A DNA stretch of 64,000 nucleotides, from the NCBI GenBank assembly GCA_964508225.1, contig CAZDRX010000007.1:1-64000 (forward strand). Direction: 5' to 3'. Below the pieces are notes generated by a model. It did no database searches. It was not told the origin of the DNA and saw only the letters and a list, made by a program, of their open reading frames with translations. Below are positions 34,122 through 42,030 of the stretch, one piece after another. A program made the translations under genes and the position numbers. Source of the DNA: CAZDRX01 sp964508225. GTDB lineage: Bacteria; Patescibacteriota; Gracilibacteria; Peribacterales; Peribacteraceae. Numbering within the stretch: position 1 is the first letter of the stretch; each line of letters begins with the position of its first letter.

Positions 34122-35786
34122 ATGAAACCACTCACCGTCGCGTACTTCACCATGGAGATCGGCCTCGATGCCGCAATTCCGACGTATGCCGGAGGCCTTG
34201 GCATGCTCGCGGCAGATCTCATGCTCTCCGCGGCAGNNNNNNNNNNGGTGCCCGCCGCGTGCATCACGATGCGATGGCAGCACGGCTACATGAAGCAGAC
34301 GATCCGCGCGGACGGCACGCAGGCCTACAGCGAGGTGAACTGGGATCCGAAGAAGCATCTCCGCCTCCTCGACCAGAAAGTGAAGATCCGGCTCGACGGG
34401 CGCGAGGTGACGATCGGCGCATGGGCACTCTCGCTCAAGCGCGATACACACGAAGTTCCCGTGATCTTCCTCGATACCGATGTCCCCGAGAACTCCGCGG
34501 AGGATCGCGCGATCACCGCGCACCTCTACGGCGGCGACGGTTTCATGCGGCTGCGTCAGGAGGCGGTGCTCGGCATCGGCGGTGTCAGGATGCTGCGCGC
34601 ACTCGGCTACGCAGACATCGGCACGTTCCACATGAACGAAGGTCACGCGGCGTTCCTCACGCTCGAGCTTCTGCGTGAGCGCGGATTCAATGATGACGAC
34701 GTCCGCGCTTCCTGCGCCTTCACGACCCACACACCGGTGGCCGCAGGCCATGACGTGTTCCCGTACGACATGGCGTGGAAAGTGCTCGGTGACAACCTCC
34801 CGTGGCACATCAAGAAGCTCGCGGGTGACGACGCACTCTCGATGACGAAGCTCGCGATGCATCTCTCACGGAAAAGTTTCGCGGTCTCCAAAGTGCACGG
34901 CATGGTGAGCAACCGCATGTTCCCAGGTGAGAATATCGACTTCATCACAAACGGCGTGCATCTGCCGCGGTGGACGAGTCCGGAGATGCAGGCGCTCTTC
35001 GACAAGCACATCCCCGGCTGGAGAGAGAAACCGGAACTCCTGACGCTACACTGCCGCGCGATTCCGGATGAGGAGCTCCGCAGCGCGCACCGCAGTGCCA
35101 AGCAACGCCTCATCGACGAAGTGAACAAGCACGCTCCTGTGAAATTCGACGTCGATACGCTCACGATTGCCGGTGCGCGCAGAGTGGTGTCGTACAAGCG
35201 TCCGGAACTCCTCTACACGAACCTCGAGCGCCTCAAGGAGGTCTGTGCAGGCAAGGTGCAGATCATCCACGCCGGCAACGCGCACCCCGCTGACCCGTTC
35301 GGACAGGAGGTGATCCAGCGCATGATCGAGCGCTCACGCACGTTGAAGGACTCGGTGCGGATCGTGTACCTCCCGAACTACAACCCCGAGCTGGCCGAGC
35401 TGCTCGTCTCGGGCGCCGACGTCTGGCTGAATACGCCGACGCGTCTGCACGAAGCGTCCGGCACCTCAGGCATGAAGGCAGCGGTGAACGGCACGATCAA
35501 CTTCTCGACACTCGACGGCTGGTGGATCGAAGCGTTCGAGAAAGATCCGGAATCCGGCTGGCGCATCGGTCCGCTCTCCTCGGCACTCGGCTCGGAGGAC
35601 ACGCGCGCGCTCGACGCCGAAGACCTCTACACGGAGCTCCAGTACGAGATCATCCCGGAGCACGCCTATCCCGATGGTGTCCGCTGGGCGCGCCGGATGA
35701 AGCGCAGTATCGGGCTCGCCGGATTCTTCAACACACACCGGTGCATTCAGGAATACATGACCAAAGCGTGGAACCCCGAGACGTAG
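34122..35786 (+). CDS. glgP: Alpha-glucan (glycogen/maltodextrin) phosphorylase, short type
   Basis: Releases glucose 1-phosphate from alpha-1,4-glucans with PLP as cofactor (GT35). The 554-aa protein belongs to the short type: AYFTMEIGLDAAIPTYAGGLG, FHMNEGHAAF, FTTHTPVAAGHD, SYKRPELL and the PLP-lysine region EASGTSGMKAAVNG. Ten N interrupt codons 39-42; the family has about four residues between SA and VP there, so the gap length looks correct and the frame is kept. Start follows the -10 spacing. It is convergent with the methyltransferase-like gene. Confidence 0.92.
   Translation: MKPLTVAYFTMEIGLDAAIPTYAGGLGMLAADLMLSAAXXXXVPAACITMRWQHGYMKQTIRADGTQAYSEVNWDPKKHLRLLDQKVKIRLDGREVTIGAWALSLKRDTHEVPVIFLDTDVPENSAEDRAITAHLYGGDGFMRLRQEAVLGIGGVRMLRALGYADIGTFHMNEGHAAFLTLELLRERGFNDDDVRASCAFTTHTPVAAGHDVFPYDMAWKVLGDNLPWHIKKLAGDDALSMTKLAMHLSRKSFAVSKVHGMVSNRMFPGENIDFITNGVHLPRWTSPEMQALFDKHIPGWREKPELLTLHCRAIPDEELRSAHRSAKQRLIDEVNKHAPVKFDVDTLTIAGARRVVSYKRPELLYTNLERLKEVCAGKVQIIHAGNAHPADPFGQEVIQRMIERSRTLKDSVRIVYLPNYNPELAELLVSGADVWLNTPTRLHEASGTSGMKAAVNGTINFSTLDGWWIEAFEKDPESGWRIGPLSSALGSEDTRALDAEDLYTELQYEIIPEHAYPDGVRWARRMKRSIGLAGFFNTHRCIQEYMTKAWNPET
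34237..34246. other. Assembly gap (10 N) inside glgP
   Basis: Ten undetermined bases. The open frame continues across them and the residue count matches the family, so the true sequence is probably about this length. Confidence 0.95.
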
Positions 35787-35791
35787 AGAGA

Positions 35792-36688
35792 TCACCAGCG
35801 CGCTCCGCCGATCTGGTCATGATTCAGCCGGAAGAAATCTCTGCCGACATTGCCGAGCGGGCCGTGCGTCTGATGGCTCTTCGAGGAAGCGAGGCGGAGT
35901 GCATCGCCCACCCCCGGACGGTACTGGCCGGTGAAGATATCCGGAAACATACGGGCACGTCCTTGCTTGAGCATTTCGGGGAGATCGGGAACGGTCTTCG
36001 TGAGATGCTCCACGACGAAGGGGAACGGATCGAGATCGACATGGTGATCACCCTGATCGATCCAGAAGGCACGGCCGCCCATGATCTTCACCGTCGGCGT
36101 GCCCTGACTGATCGTCTCGCTGATCCAGTACCGGACGCTCTTCGAGTCGAGCCGTGTGTACACGGGAATCTGCGCGATGTCGCCGAGGTGCGGTTCGCAC
36201 TCGACGTGATTGCCGATGCACGACAGTGTTTCCGCGGCGCGGGTGAGGAGATCCGATTCGATGTCCACGATCTTGAGGAGAATCTCGGACGCGCCGCTCC
36301 GGAGCGCTGCGATCGCGGCACCGACACTGAGCACGCCCGTTCCCGCGCCGAGGTCGGCAGAGGCGAACGACCCGTCTTCATTGAGCGGGACATCCGTGAA
36401 CGCAATCTCCTTCACGAGCGCCGCCGTCGCATTCGTGTCGGCAAGGCAGGAGATCGCGCATCGCTCCCGTTTCGAATCAGTGCTGTTCTTCACGCGTTCG
36501 AGTGAGTACCAGAACGGATCGTTCTCGCTACGCTGGTCTCCTGAGACGACCGCGAAATGTCTGCTATATTCCTTCACGAGGGCGAGTACCGTCTCGTCGG
36601 CGCGGTGGGCCTGCGCATCCGGCATCCGGCGTCTGTCGGCGAGGAGCCGCACGCATTCGGAGACCTTCGGAGGAGTGGAAAGTGTCAT
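35792..36688 (-). CDS. SAM-dependent methyltransferase-like protein
   Basis: 298 aa. FASADLGAGTGVLSVGAAIA is a typical methyltransferase motif I (Gly-rich loop after beta-1), followed by an acidic residue in VDIES at the end of the next strand. The N-terminal third is helical and the C-terminus lacks a recognisable target domain. The NPPY-type motif of N6-methylases is not seen at motif IV, so the substrate is open. ATG 36688 is 10 bases after TAGAAT in an excellent promoter. Confidence 0.68.
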   Translation of the reverse strand: MTLSTPPKVSECVRLLADRRRMPDAQAHRADETVLALVKEYSRHFAVVSGDQRSENDPFWYSLERVKNSTDSKRERCAISCLADTNATAALVKEIAFTDVPLNEDGSFASADLGAGTGVLSVGAAIAALRSGASEILLKIVDIESDLLTRAAETLSCIGNHVECEPHLGDIAQIPVYTRLDSKSVRYWISETISQGTPTVKIMGGRAFWIDQGDHHVDLDPFPFVVEHLTKTVPDLPEMLKQGRARMFPDIFTGQYRPGVGDALRLASSKSHQTHGPLGNVGRDFFRLNHDQIGGARW

Positions 36689-36698
36689 AGAGTCGCCC

Positions 36699-36727
36699 AT
36701 TCTAGGGATGTGAGGCTGGATTGTCAC
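36699..36727 (-). promoter_or_regulatory. Promoter of the methyltransferase-like gene
   Basis: GTGACA (rc 36722-36727), 17-base spacer, TAGAAT (rc 36699-36704), then 10 bases to the ATG. Its -35 overlaps the -35 of the divergent tRNA promoter. Confidence 0.8.
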
Positions 36728-36749
36728 CGGGGAGGGTATTTGCTATGCT
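36721..36749 (+). promoter_or_regulatory. Promoter reading toward tRNA-Asp
   Basis: TTGTCA (36721-36726), 17-base spacer ending TGC, TATGCT (36744-36749). It should start near 36756, about 170 bases before the tRNA, and includes the tRNA-like remnant in the precursor. Confidence 0.75.
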
Positions 36750-36829
36750 TATCCGGCTGCCTTAGAGTGCAGCACCGCGTCTGATCCTTGTGACACCGTT
36801 TTAGTGACAAGCAGAAACTGAACCACACG

Positions 36830-36903
36830 TGTGGAGCCGTAGATCAGCTGGCCTAGCTCCGCGAAGCGGAGCGTCGAGAGAAAAGGCGCTGCGCGATCTA
36901 CGA
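36830..36903 (+). repeat. tRNA-Asp-like 5' remnant with structured insert
   Basis: GTGGAGCCGTAGATCAGCTGG copies, with one change, the 5' acceptor and D-arm of the tRNA-Asp 98 bases downstream. After it the sequence diverges into a compact structure: CGTAGATC (36838-36845) pairs with GATCTACG (36895-36902), and inside it GCTCCGC (36856-36862) pairs with GCGGAGC (36866-36872). A 12-bp palindrome CCACACGTGTGG (36822-36833) overlaps its start. No anticodon arm or T-arm is present, so this is not a functional tRNA. Confidence 0.6.
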
Positions 36904-36928
36904 AGAATTGTTCCTTCATCCAAATCGT

Positions 36929-37005
36929 GGAGCCGTAGCTCAGCTGGTTAGAGCGCTTCCCTGTCACGGAAGAGGTCGCGGGTTCGAGTCCCGTTGGCTC
37001 CGCCA
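36929..37005 (+). tRNA. tRNA-Asp (GTC)
   Basis: 77 bases with encoded CCA. Acceptor GGAGCCG pairs with TGGCTCC (one G-T), the D-arm holds AGCTGGTTAGAGC, the anticodon stem CTTCC/GGAAG encloses CTGTCAC with anticodon GTC at 36963-36965, and the T-arm has GGTTCGAGTCCC. All arms are intact. A downstream TTATCTTTTT may end transcription. The aspartyl-tRNA synthetase gene is also in this window (54040-55800). Confidence 0.97.
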
Positions 37006-37116
37006 TTATCAAACAACAGAAGTTATCTTTTTGCTGTTCCCTGTCACGGAAGAGGTCGCGGGTCCCTTGTCCCGTTGGCTCCGCCATTATCAAACAACAG
37101 AAGTTATCTTTTTGGC
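36957..37116 (+). repeat. 80-bp tandem duplication of the tRNA-Asp 3' half and flank
   Basis: Unit 1 (36957-37036) runs from the anticodon arm of tRNA-Asp through its CCA and about 30 bases of flank. Unit 2 (37037-37116) repeats it almost exactly. The main change is in the T-loop, where TTCGAG becomes CCCTTG, so the copy cannot make a normal T-arm. A third TTCCCT begins at 37117. The copy has no 5' half. Confidence 0.9.
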
Positions 37117-37187
37117 GTTCCCTCATTCCTACTCTTAGACCGCCCTCCTCCCCGCGGCAAAGAGGGCGACCGCCGATCTGCTCACGA

Positions 37188-37221
37188 CAAAAACGGAGGA
37201 CGTCTCTCGACGTACCTCCGT
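37188..37221 (-). terminator. Terminator of the SLH protein gene
   Basis: On the minus strand ACGGAGGTACGTC pairs with GACGTCCTCCGT (one bulged base, loop GAGA) and is followed by TTTTTG. It lies 14 bases past the stop at 37235. Confidence 0.85.
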
Positions 37222-37234
37222 GGGGGAAATCTCT

Positions 37235-37915
37235 TTAGAGATCGAAGTCGCTCGCGTGCATCGATGCCTTGTTCGTCGTGTTCGTCTCGAGGCGATAGAC
37301 GATCTCGGCGAGTTCTCCGCGTGTGAGCGGCTGGCCGAGGCGCGTAATGCTCGTCGGGATCGCGTTCGCGGACGAGAGTGCGTTCACGTACGACACGTAC
37401 CAGCGCGCATCGCTCACGTCACCCTGCGTGACATTGATGCGGAGCACGCGTGTGACGATCTTGGCGGCCTCGACGAAGTTCACCGCACGTGTGGGACGGA
37501 AGAAACCGTCGGGGTACCCGCGGATGAGATCCGTGGCCTTCGCATTGCAGATATCGAGGGCGTACCCGTCGTCCTTGGGAACATCGTTGAAGAGCATCTC
37601 TCCCGGCTTCATCGGCTGAAGACAGGAATTGTCGCGTGAGGCCATGAAGAACTCGCTCGTCATCATCTGGACGAGGACGTTCCTGCGGAGACGCTGGTCG
37701 GGGTGATACATGCCGTCGGAGTATTCGCCCTTGAGCATGTTGTGGCTCCGAAGGTACTCGATGGCCGTGTAATACGGACTGGATGTGGGGACATCCGTGA
37801 AGGGTTTCACGGAGAAGGTGGTGACACCCTGTGCGAACGCCACGTCGGCGGTCATCCAGAGGAGAAAGAGCGCGACGGGAAATGCTGCGACGGTGAAGCG
37901 TTTCATGTTTTCCAT
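37235..37915 (-). CDS. Secreted SLH-domain protein
   Basis: 226 aa: a signal peptide (about 4-29, ending AFA) and three S-layer-homology repeats, the first FTDVPTSSPYYTAIEYL, the second FNDVPKDDGYALDI with IRGYPDGFFRPTRAVNFVEA, the third degenerate. Nothing follows the SLH region, so it may be a wall-binding module on its own. SLH repeats bind pyruvylated or similar secondary wall polymers. Starts at 37915 and 37906 are both possible. A terminator follows. Confidence 0.88.
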   Translation of the reverse strand: MENMKRFTVAAFPVALFLLWMTADVAFAQGVTTFSVKPFTDVPTSSPYYTAIEYLRSHNMLKGEYSDGMYHPDQRLRRNVLVQMMTSEFFMASRDNSCLQPMKPGEMLFNDVPKDDGYALDICNAKATDLIRGYPDGFFRPTRAVNFVEAAKIVTRVLRINVTQGDVSDARWYVSYVNALSSANAIPTSITRLGQPLTRGELAEIVYRLETNTTNKASMHASDFDL

Positions 37916-37999
37916 ACAGAGAAGGGGGAAGTGCAGCTATGACGTGCGAGATGGCTTTCTCTTACGGAGAATCGGAGGGATCTTGCATCCGCGTACGGC

Positions 38000-40786
38000 T
38001 TACGCCGCCGGCTGTCGCACGCGCAAGGCACGCAGTGTGGCTGCCGCCATTTCGGTCACGACACCCTGGCTGCGGAATTGCTCGGCAAGATGAATGCGCT
38101 CGATCACAAAACCGCCGTTGCCGACGTTGTACGCCAGACTGCCGGCATCCTGCTGTCCGACGCGCGCCAACACCTGCGAACCGTCGGGAATGGTGACGAT
38201 CTCCTGTTCGCCGTGCACCCTGCCCGCATTGCCCTCGTGTTCCAGATTCTCTGTGGATCCTTTGACCGCACTGAGGAAGGACGCAAGGACGGTCTGGAAT
38301 AGCTGCATCGACTGTTTGGTGTCTCCCGCCTCCGCGGCACGGAGCCACGCTCCGACCTCGGTACGCAGCTGCGACGACGGAAGATCGTGCATCGCAGCTT
38401 CGATCTCCAGCATGCTCTGCGCGCGGCCAGCATCGTCGATGACCTTGAGCAGATCTGTGATGGAGATCAGCAAACGGTTGTAGCGTGGACTGTGGTACTG
38501 CTCGATCTCTTCGGTGATGTGCGTACGGCGCTGCGGGCTCAGTTTGCTGAGAAGCTTCAGCGTGAGGGTCTCGGCGACGGCGGGACTTTCGGCATCGAAG
38601 TCGATCACGTTGAGCCGCTGGTCTTTCAGTTCGTAGATCATGTGTCCGGTGATGATCTCGTCCGGCGTTTCGCTGTCCGCAGCAAGCCAGTCGGCACGCC
38701 GTGCCGCGGGATCGTCCTGCTCAGCGTCTCCTCCACGCGCAAGCCACTTGAAGTACGCCGCGCGGCCGACATCGGTGTCTGTTGCATCGCGTTCGTGCAC
38801 CATGCCGATGATGTGCCGTTGCCGGAGGAGCGCGAGCATCTCCGGTTCTTCGAGGGGATCATCGTATCCGCGGCGTTCGTTGGTGAGGACTTCCGGCATG
38901 TCTCTCCGGATCAGCCACCGGATATTTCCTGTCGGAGAATCCGGCTTGCCCGCACCATGCGAGAGCAGTGTTCTGACAGTCTGCTGTGTCCTGCGCACGT
39001 GCCGGAGAATGGACGCGGAAGGCAGATCGTACTCTGCCCCTTCGTATCCCTGCTCCTTGCCCTGTTGAAGAAGATCGGTGAGTTCGGCCTGCACGCGCCG
39101 AGGCAGACTGCCGTCGAGCGGAATGCGTTCCGGCGTGATGTCTCCGGCGGCGGCACGGCGGTTCGCACGGACAATCTCGGCGAACGCGAGCTGGCTCATG
39201 TCACGGATCATGCCGGGGATCACTTCGGGATTGCGGTTGTCCGGCCGCGACGCAGCGGCACCGAGGATGTACATCCCGCCTTCGTCCCCGAATGTCGTCT
39301 CGACTCTGTGCGTGACGGGGTGATACTGCACCGCACCGTTTTCATCGAGCTTACAACCCCAGCTCTGCAGTTTTTCCGCGTCATTCTGGTATCCGATGAG
39401 CGCATAGATCATCGGCACATCGTCGATGCGGAGATGCTCGACGCCGCCGTCCGGACTCTGCGTTTCGACGAGGAGATAGATTCCTTCGCGCTTCTCCGGA
39501 TCGCGGTAGTGCACTTCCCAATGACGCACATCGGGGACAATCCATCCGCGGAGACGTGCGGCCTCGTACCGGTCGCGGATCTTCGGGATGTCACCGGCGA
39601 CTTTCGTGAGATTGCTCGGGTGACGGAACACAGGACCTTCCAGCGTACCGGCGGTGCCAAGCACGACGCGGTCGGGTTCGGCGAGTGCACGGCGGCCAAG
39701 ATGGGTGAGGATACGCGGATGGACGGGGATGCCCTGCTCCTGCATCTCGAGGAATTCGGCGATCATCTCCATCGCACTGTTGCCGAGTCCGACGACCACC
39801 GGGCTTTTCCCGCGGAACGATTCACGCACTTTCTCCGGGAGCGGCTCCTGCCAGCGCTTCATCGTCGCACCGACGGCGCGCGCGTTCGTCGTCATGGGAG
39901 CATCCGGTGCATCGATATCTTTCGGCTGCGCATTACCGGTGGCGATGCACACGGTGTCGTACGGCAGCTCCGCGGAGGCTCCGTCTTTCTGGACTGTCAC
40001 GAGGTACTGGTGACTGAGACGGTCGAACCGCACGCCGGTGACGAGCCCTTCGCGGTAACGGGAGCGACCGAGGTCACTGCCGATGTTATCGAGAAAATCA
40101 CGGATTTCTCCGCCCGTGCGGTCACCGGTGGAAGAAAGCTCCGCACCGAAGACCCTCACCGTCGCGAACGTGTTGTGTCCGCGTAGTGCGACACGGTCAT
40201 GATTCCAGATACCGCGCTTGGGCAGCTCGCGCTTCGTGCGGCCGATGACCGTGGTGTGCTGGTAACCCATTTCACTGCGAAGGCGCGCACTGAGCACCGC
40301 GGCAGGACCGTCCCCGATGATCGCCATGGAAATCTGCGCCGTCTGCTGGTCGACCTGCGGGATACCGAGCGGGAACGATGTCTTCGGCCACGTCAGACTG
40401 TCGGACGCGTTCGACTGCGGCCGTGAGGGCATCTGGGCAAGGAGATCACCGATGAGAGCGCGCGTGCGGCTGAGAACACTGGCGGGAATGCGCTTCTCTT
40501 CCGCAAGCAATCTCGAACCATATTCTTCGAACTCGCCCGTCGCCATCATGTGCCGGACGGCGGCCAGATCCTCCGGATTCCCTGCGAGTGACGTGACGAA
40601 CTGGCGCACGCGGTCCTCATCGGACAGCTTCTTCACTTCTCCGACGGTCTGCTCACGCAGGTACGGATCCGCAGAACTGTGAAGCCGCCCGACGAGATCT
40701 GCCGGAACGGCGATGCCCGATGCATCGCGCGGAAAAGAATCCTGCCCGACGAGTGCCAGTTCCTGTGTGCTCTCCAATGCCGGCAT
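38000..40786 (-). CDS. Large FAD/NAD(P)-binding oxidoreductase-like protein
   Basis: 928 aa. After a helical N-terminal region (1-140) comes a Rossmann dinucleotide motif MAIIGDGPAAVLSARLRSE (about 154-172), a CIATGNAQ segment typical of flavoprotein monooxygenase/reductase folds, and a second Rossmann motif VVVGLGNSAMEMIAEF (about 345-362). These two match the FMO/lysine-N-oxygenase-like class. The C-terminal 400 residues are unfamiliar; the last 40 (IHLAEQFRSQGVVTEMAAATL) resemble the CoA-binding helix of GNAT acetyltransferases, weakly. No membrane segments. No partner enzymes or siderophore genes are nearby. Substrate unknown. Confidence 0.65.
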   Translation of the reverse strand: MPALESTQELALVGQDSFPRDASGIAVPADLVGRLHSSADPYLREQTVGEVKKLSDEDRVRQFVTSLAGNPEDLAAVRHMMATGEFEEYGSRLLAEEKRIPASVLSRTRALIGDLLAQMPSRPQSNASDSLTWPKTSFPLGIPQVDQQTAQISMAIIGDGPAAVLSARLRSEMGYQHTTVIGRTKRELPKRGIWNHDRVALRGHNTFATVRVFGAELSSTGDRTGGEIRDFLDNIGSDLGRSRYREGLVTGVRFDRLSHQYLVTVQKDGASAELPYDTVCIATGNAQPKDIDAPDAPMTTNARAVGATMKRWQEPLPEKVRESFRGKSPVVVGLGNSAMEMIAEFLEMQEQGIPVHPRILTHLGRRALAEPDRVVLGTAGTLEGPVFRHPSNLTKVAGDIPKIRDRYEAARLRGWIVPDVRHWEVHYRDPEKREGIYLLVETQSPDGGVEHLRIDDVPMIYALIGYQNDAEKLQSWGCKLDENGAVQYHPVTHRVETTFGDEGGMYILGAAASRPDNRNPEVIPGMIRDMSQLAFAEIVRANRRAAAGDITPERIPLDGSLPRRVQAELTDLLQQGKEQGYEGAEYDLPSASILRHVRRTQQTVRTLLSHGAGKPDSPTGNIRWLIRRDMPEVLTNERRGYDDPLEEPEMLALLRQRHIIGMVHERDATDTDVGRAAYFKWLARGGDAEQDDPAARRADWLAADSETPDEIITGHMIYELKDQRLNVIDFDAESPAVAETLTLKLLSKLSPQRRTHITEEIEQYHSPRYNRLLISITDLLKVIDDAGRAQSMLEIEAAMHDLPSSQLRTEVGAWLRAAEAGDTKQSMQLFQTVLASFLSAVKGSTENLEHEGNAGRVHGEQEIVTIPDGSQVLARVGQQDAGSLAYNVGNGGFVIERIHLAEQFRSQGVVTEMAAATLRALRVRQPAA

Positions 40787-40902
40787 GATGGTCTATCAAA
40801 GAACATTCCATAAAATTAGGCAAGTCTCTGGGAGCTTTGCACTTTTTTCAGCCCTTCTGTAAGCCAAAAAATGCCATCGCCATTCCGGAGAACAGGCCTG
40901 CG

Positions 40903-42030
40903 CTAGAACACCCTCGTGAAGTCATGCCACGCGAGCGTCACGACAGGGTCGAGCACTGGCGCGAGCGCCGTGCGGGCTCTCTGCATCGCCTTGAGGAGGC
41001 GGTCGACTTCGGATTCCTGATCCTGCTGCGCCTTGAGCGATTCGAGAGCGGAAGCGAGACCAAGAGCGGTGAAGTCACGGGAGACGGAGTACGCAGTGAG
41101 TCTCTGTGTTTCCTTGAACGACGCAGCAATATTGCCCTTCGCCTGCTGGACGGCAAGCTGACGCTTGAGGAGCACCGCATCGAGCGATGCGACCTGCGAC
41201 TTCGTGGCGCGCAGCGACGTCGGCGGAGCCGTGACCACCGTGAAGGCGAGCACCGAGGCGACGATGACGTTGCTCATGACGGCGAAGAGTCCGCCGATGA
41301 TCACCCACTGGTAGCGGCGGAAGCGGAGCGCGTTGTACTTCTCCACGACGCTGAAACGCAGTTTCGTCTCAGCGCGGATATCCATCCCCGGCACGAATAC
41401 GAGCGAGTTGAGTTTGCCGACCACGTCGGGCGCGGGCTGCCAGCGCTGGAGAAGGAGATCCTTCGCCGTGACGAGATCCTGCGTGATCTGTTCCTTGCGC
41501 CGGTTCATCACCTGCGCGATGCGCTCGTCGGAGAGACCGGTGAGGAGCGACAGGATAATGAGGTGCTGCGCTTCCTTGGGGAGTGACCACAGCGCGTCAT
41601 GCATCGTGGCGACGGACTTCTTCTCCGTATCGGTGAGCCAGACCAAGCTGCCGAGGTACGTGGTCTCGATGTCGGCGGCGGCGATATCGCGACTCCGGAG
41701 TGCGGCGTCCGCGGTCTCGATGAGCACCTTGAGGCTCAAGGTACCGAACCAGACGAGGGACATCGCGCGGGACAGCACGTCGAGGTAGATCTCCTCGAGC
41801 ACCGTGCGCGCGACTTCGGAGGAACCGGTGCGGTGATAGAGGTACCCGTAGAACACTTCCTTCGTGGCATCGAGGAAGTCGAGGTAGTCTTTCGCACCTT
41901 TCTTGATGATCGCGAGATCGAGCGCTTTGTGTTCAGGTGACGGTATGGCCGCCGGAGACAGCACGACGGGAAGCGGCGCTGCGGGAGCCTGCGGTTCTGC
42001 GCCGGTGGCTGGAGTCAGAAGGTCGCTCAT
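40903..42030 (-). CDS. Membrane-anchored sigma-70-like protein
   Basis: 375 aa. After a Pro/Ala-rich start, residues about 48-115 resemble ECF region 2 (DYLDFLDATKEVFYGYLY and then a long helix pair) and 134-195 resemble region 4 (LPKEAQHLIILSLLTGLSDE, then RIAQVMNRRKEQITQDLVTA), a typical sigma HTH. One transmembrane helix follows (240-266, WVIIGGLFAVMSNVIVASVL) and about 108 outer residues, helical. A DNA-binding sigma-like module on the inside and a sensor tail outside is the simplest reading. Region 2 is degenerate, so core polymerase binding is uncertain. Its ATG overlaps the stop of the Cys-rich gene by 4 bases. Confidence 0.65.
   Translation of the reverse strand: MSDLLTPATGAEPQAPAAPLPVVLSPAAIPSPEHKALDLAIIKKGAKDYLDFLDATKEVFYGYLYHRTGSSEVARTVLEEIYLDVLSRAMSLVWFGTLSLKVLIETADAALRSRDIAAADIETTYLGSLVWLTDTEKKSVATMHDALWSLPKEAQHLIILSLLTGLSDERIAQVMNRRKEQITQDLVTAKDLLLQRWQPAPDVVGKLNSLVFVPGMDIRAETKLRFSVVEKYNALRFRRYQWVIIGGLFAVMSNVIVASVLAFTVVTAPPTSLRATKSQVASLDAVLLKRQLAVQQAKGNIAASFKETQRLTAYSVSRDFTALGLASALESLKAQQDQESEVDRLLKAMQRARTALAPVLDPVVTLAWHDFTRVF

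Noticed and set aside
37037..37085. Second tRNA-Asp gene
   Set aside because: Only the 3' half is present, and the T-loop sequence is destroyed.
36749..37126. Minus-strand frame containing MAEPTGLEPATSSVTG repeats
   Set aside because: It is the reverse complement of tRNA-Asp and its copy; a well-known spurious protein type.
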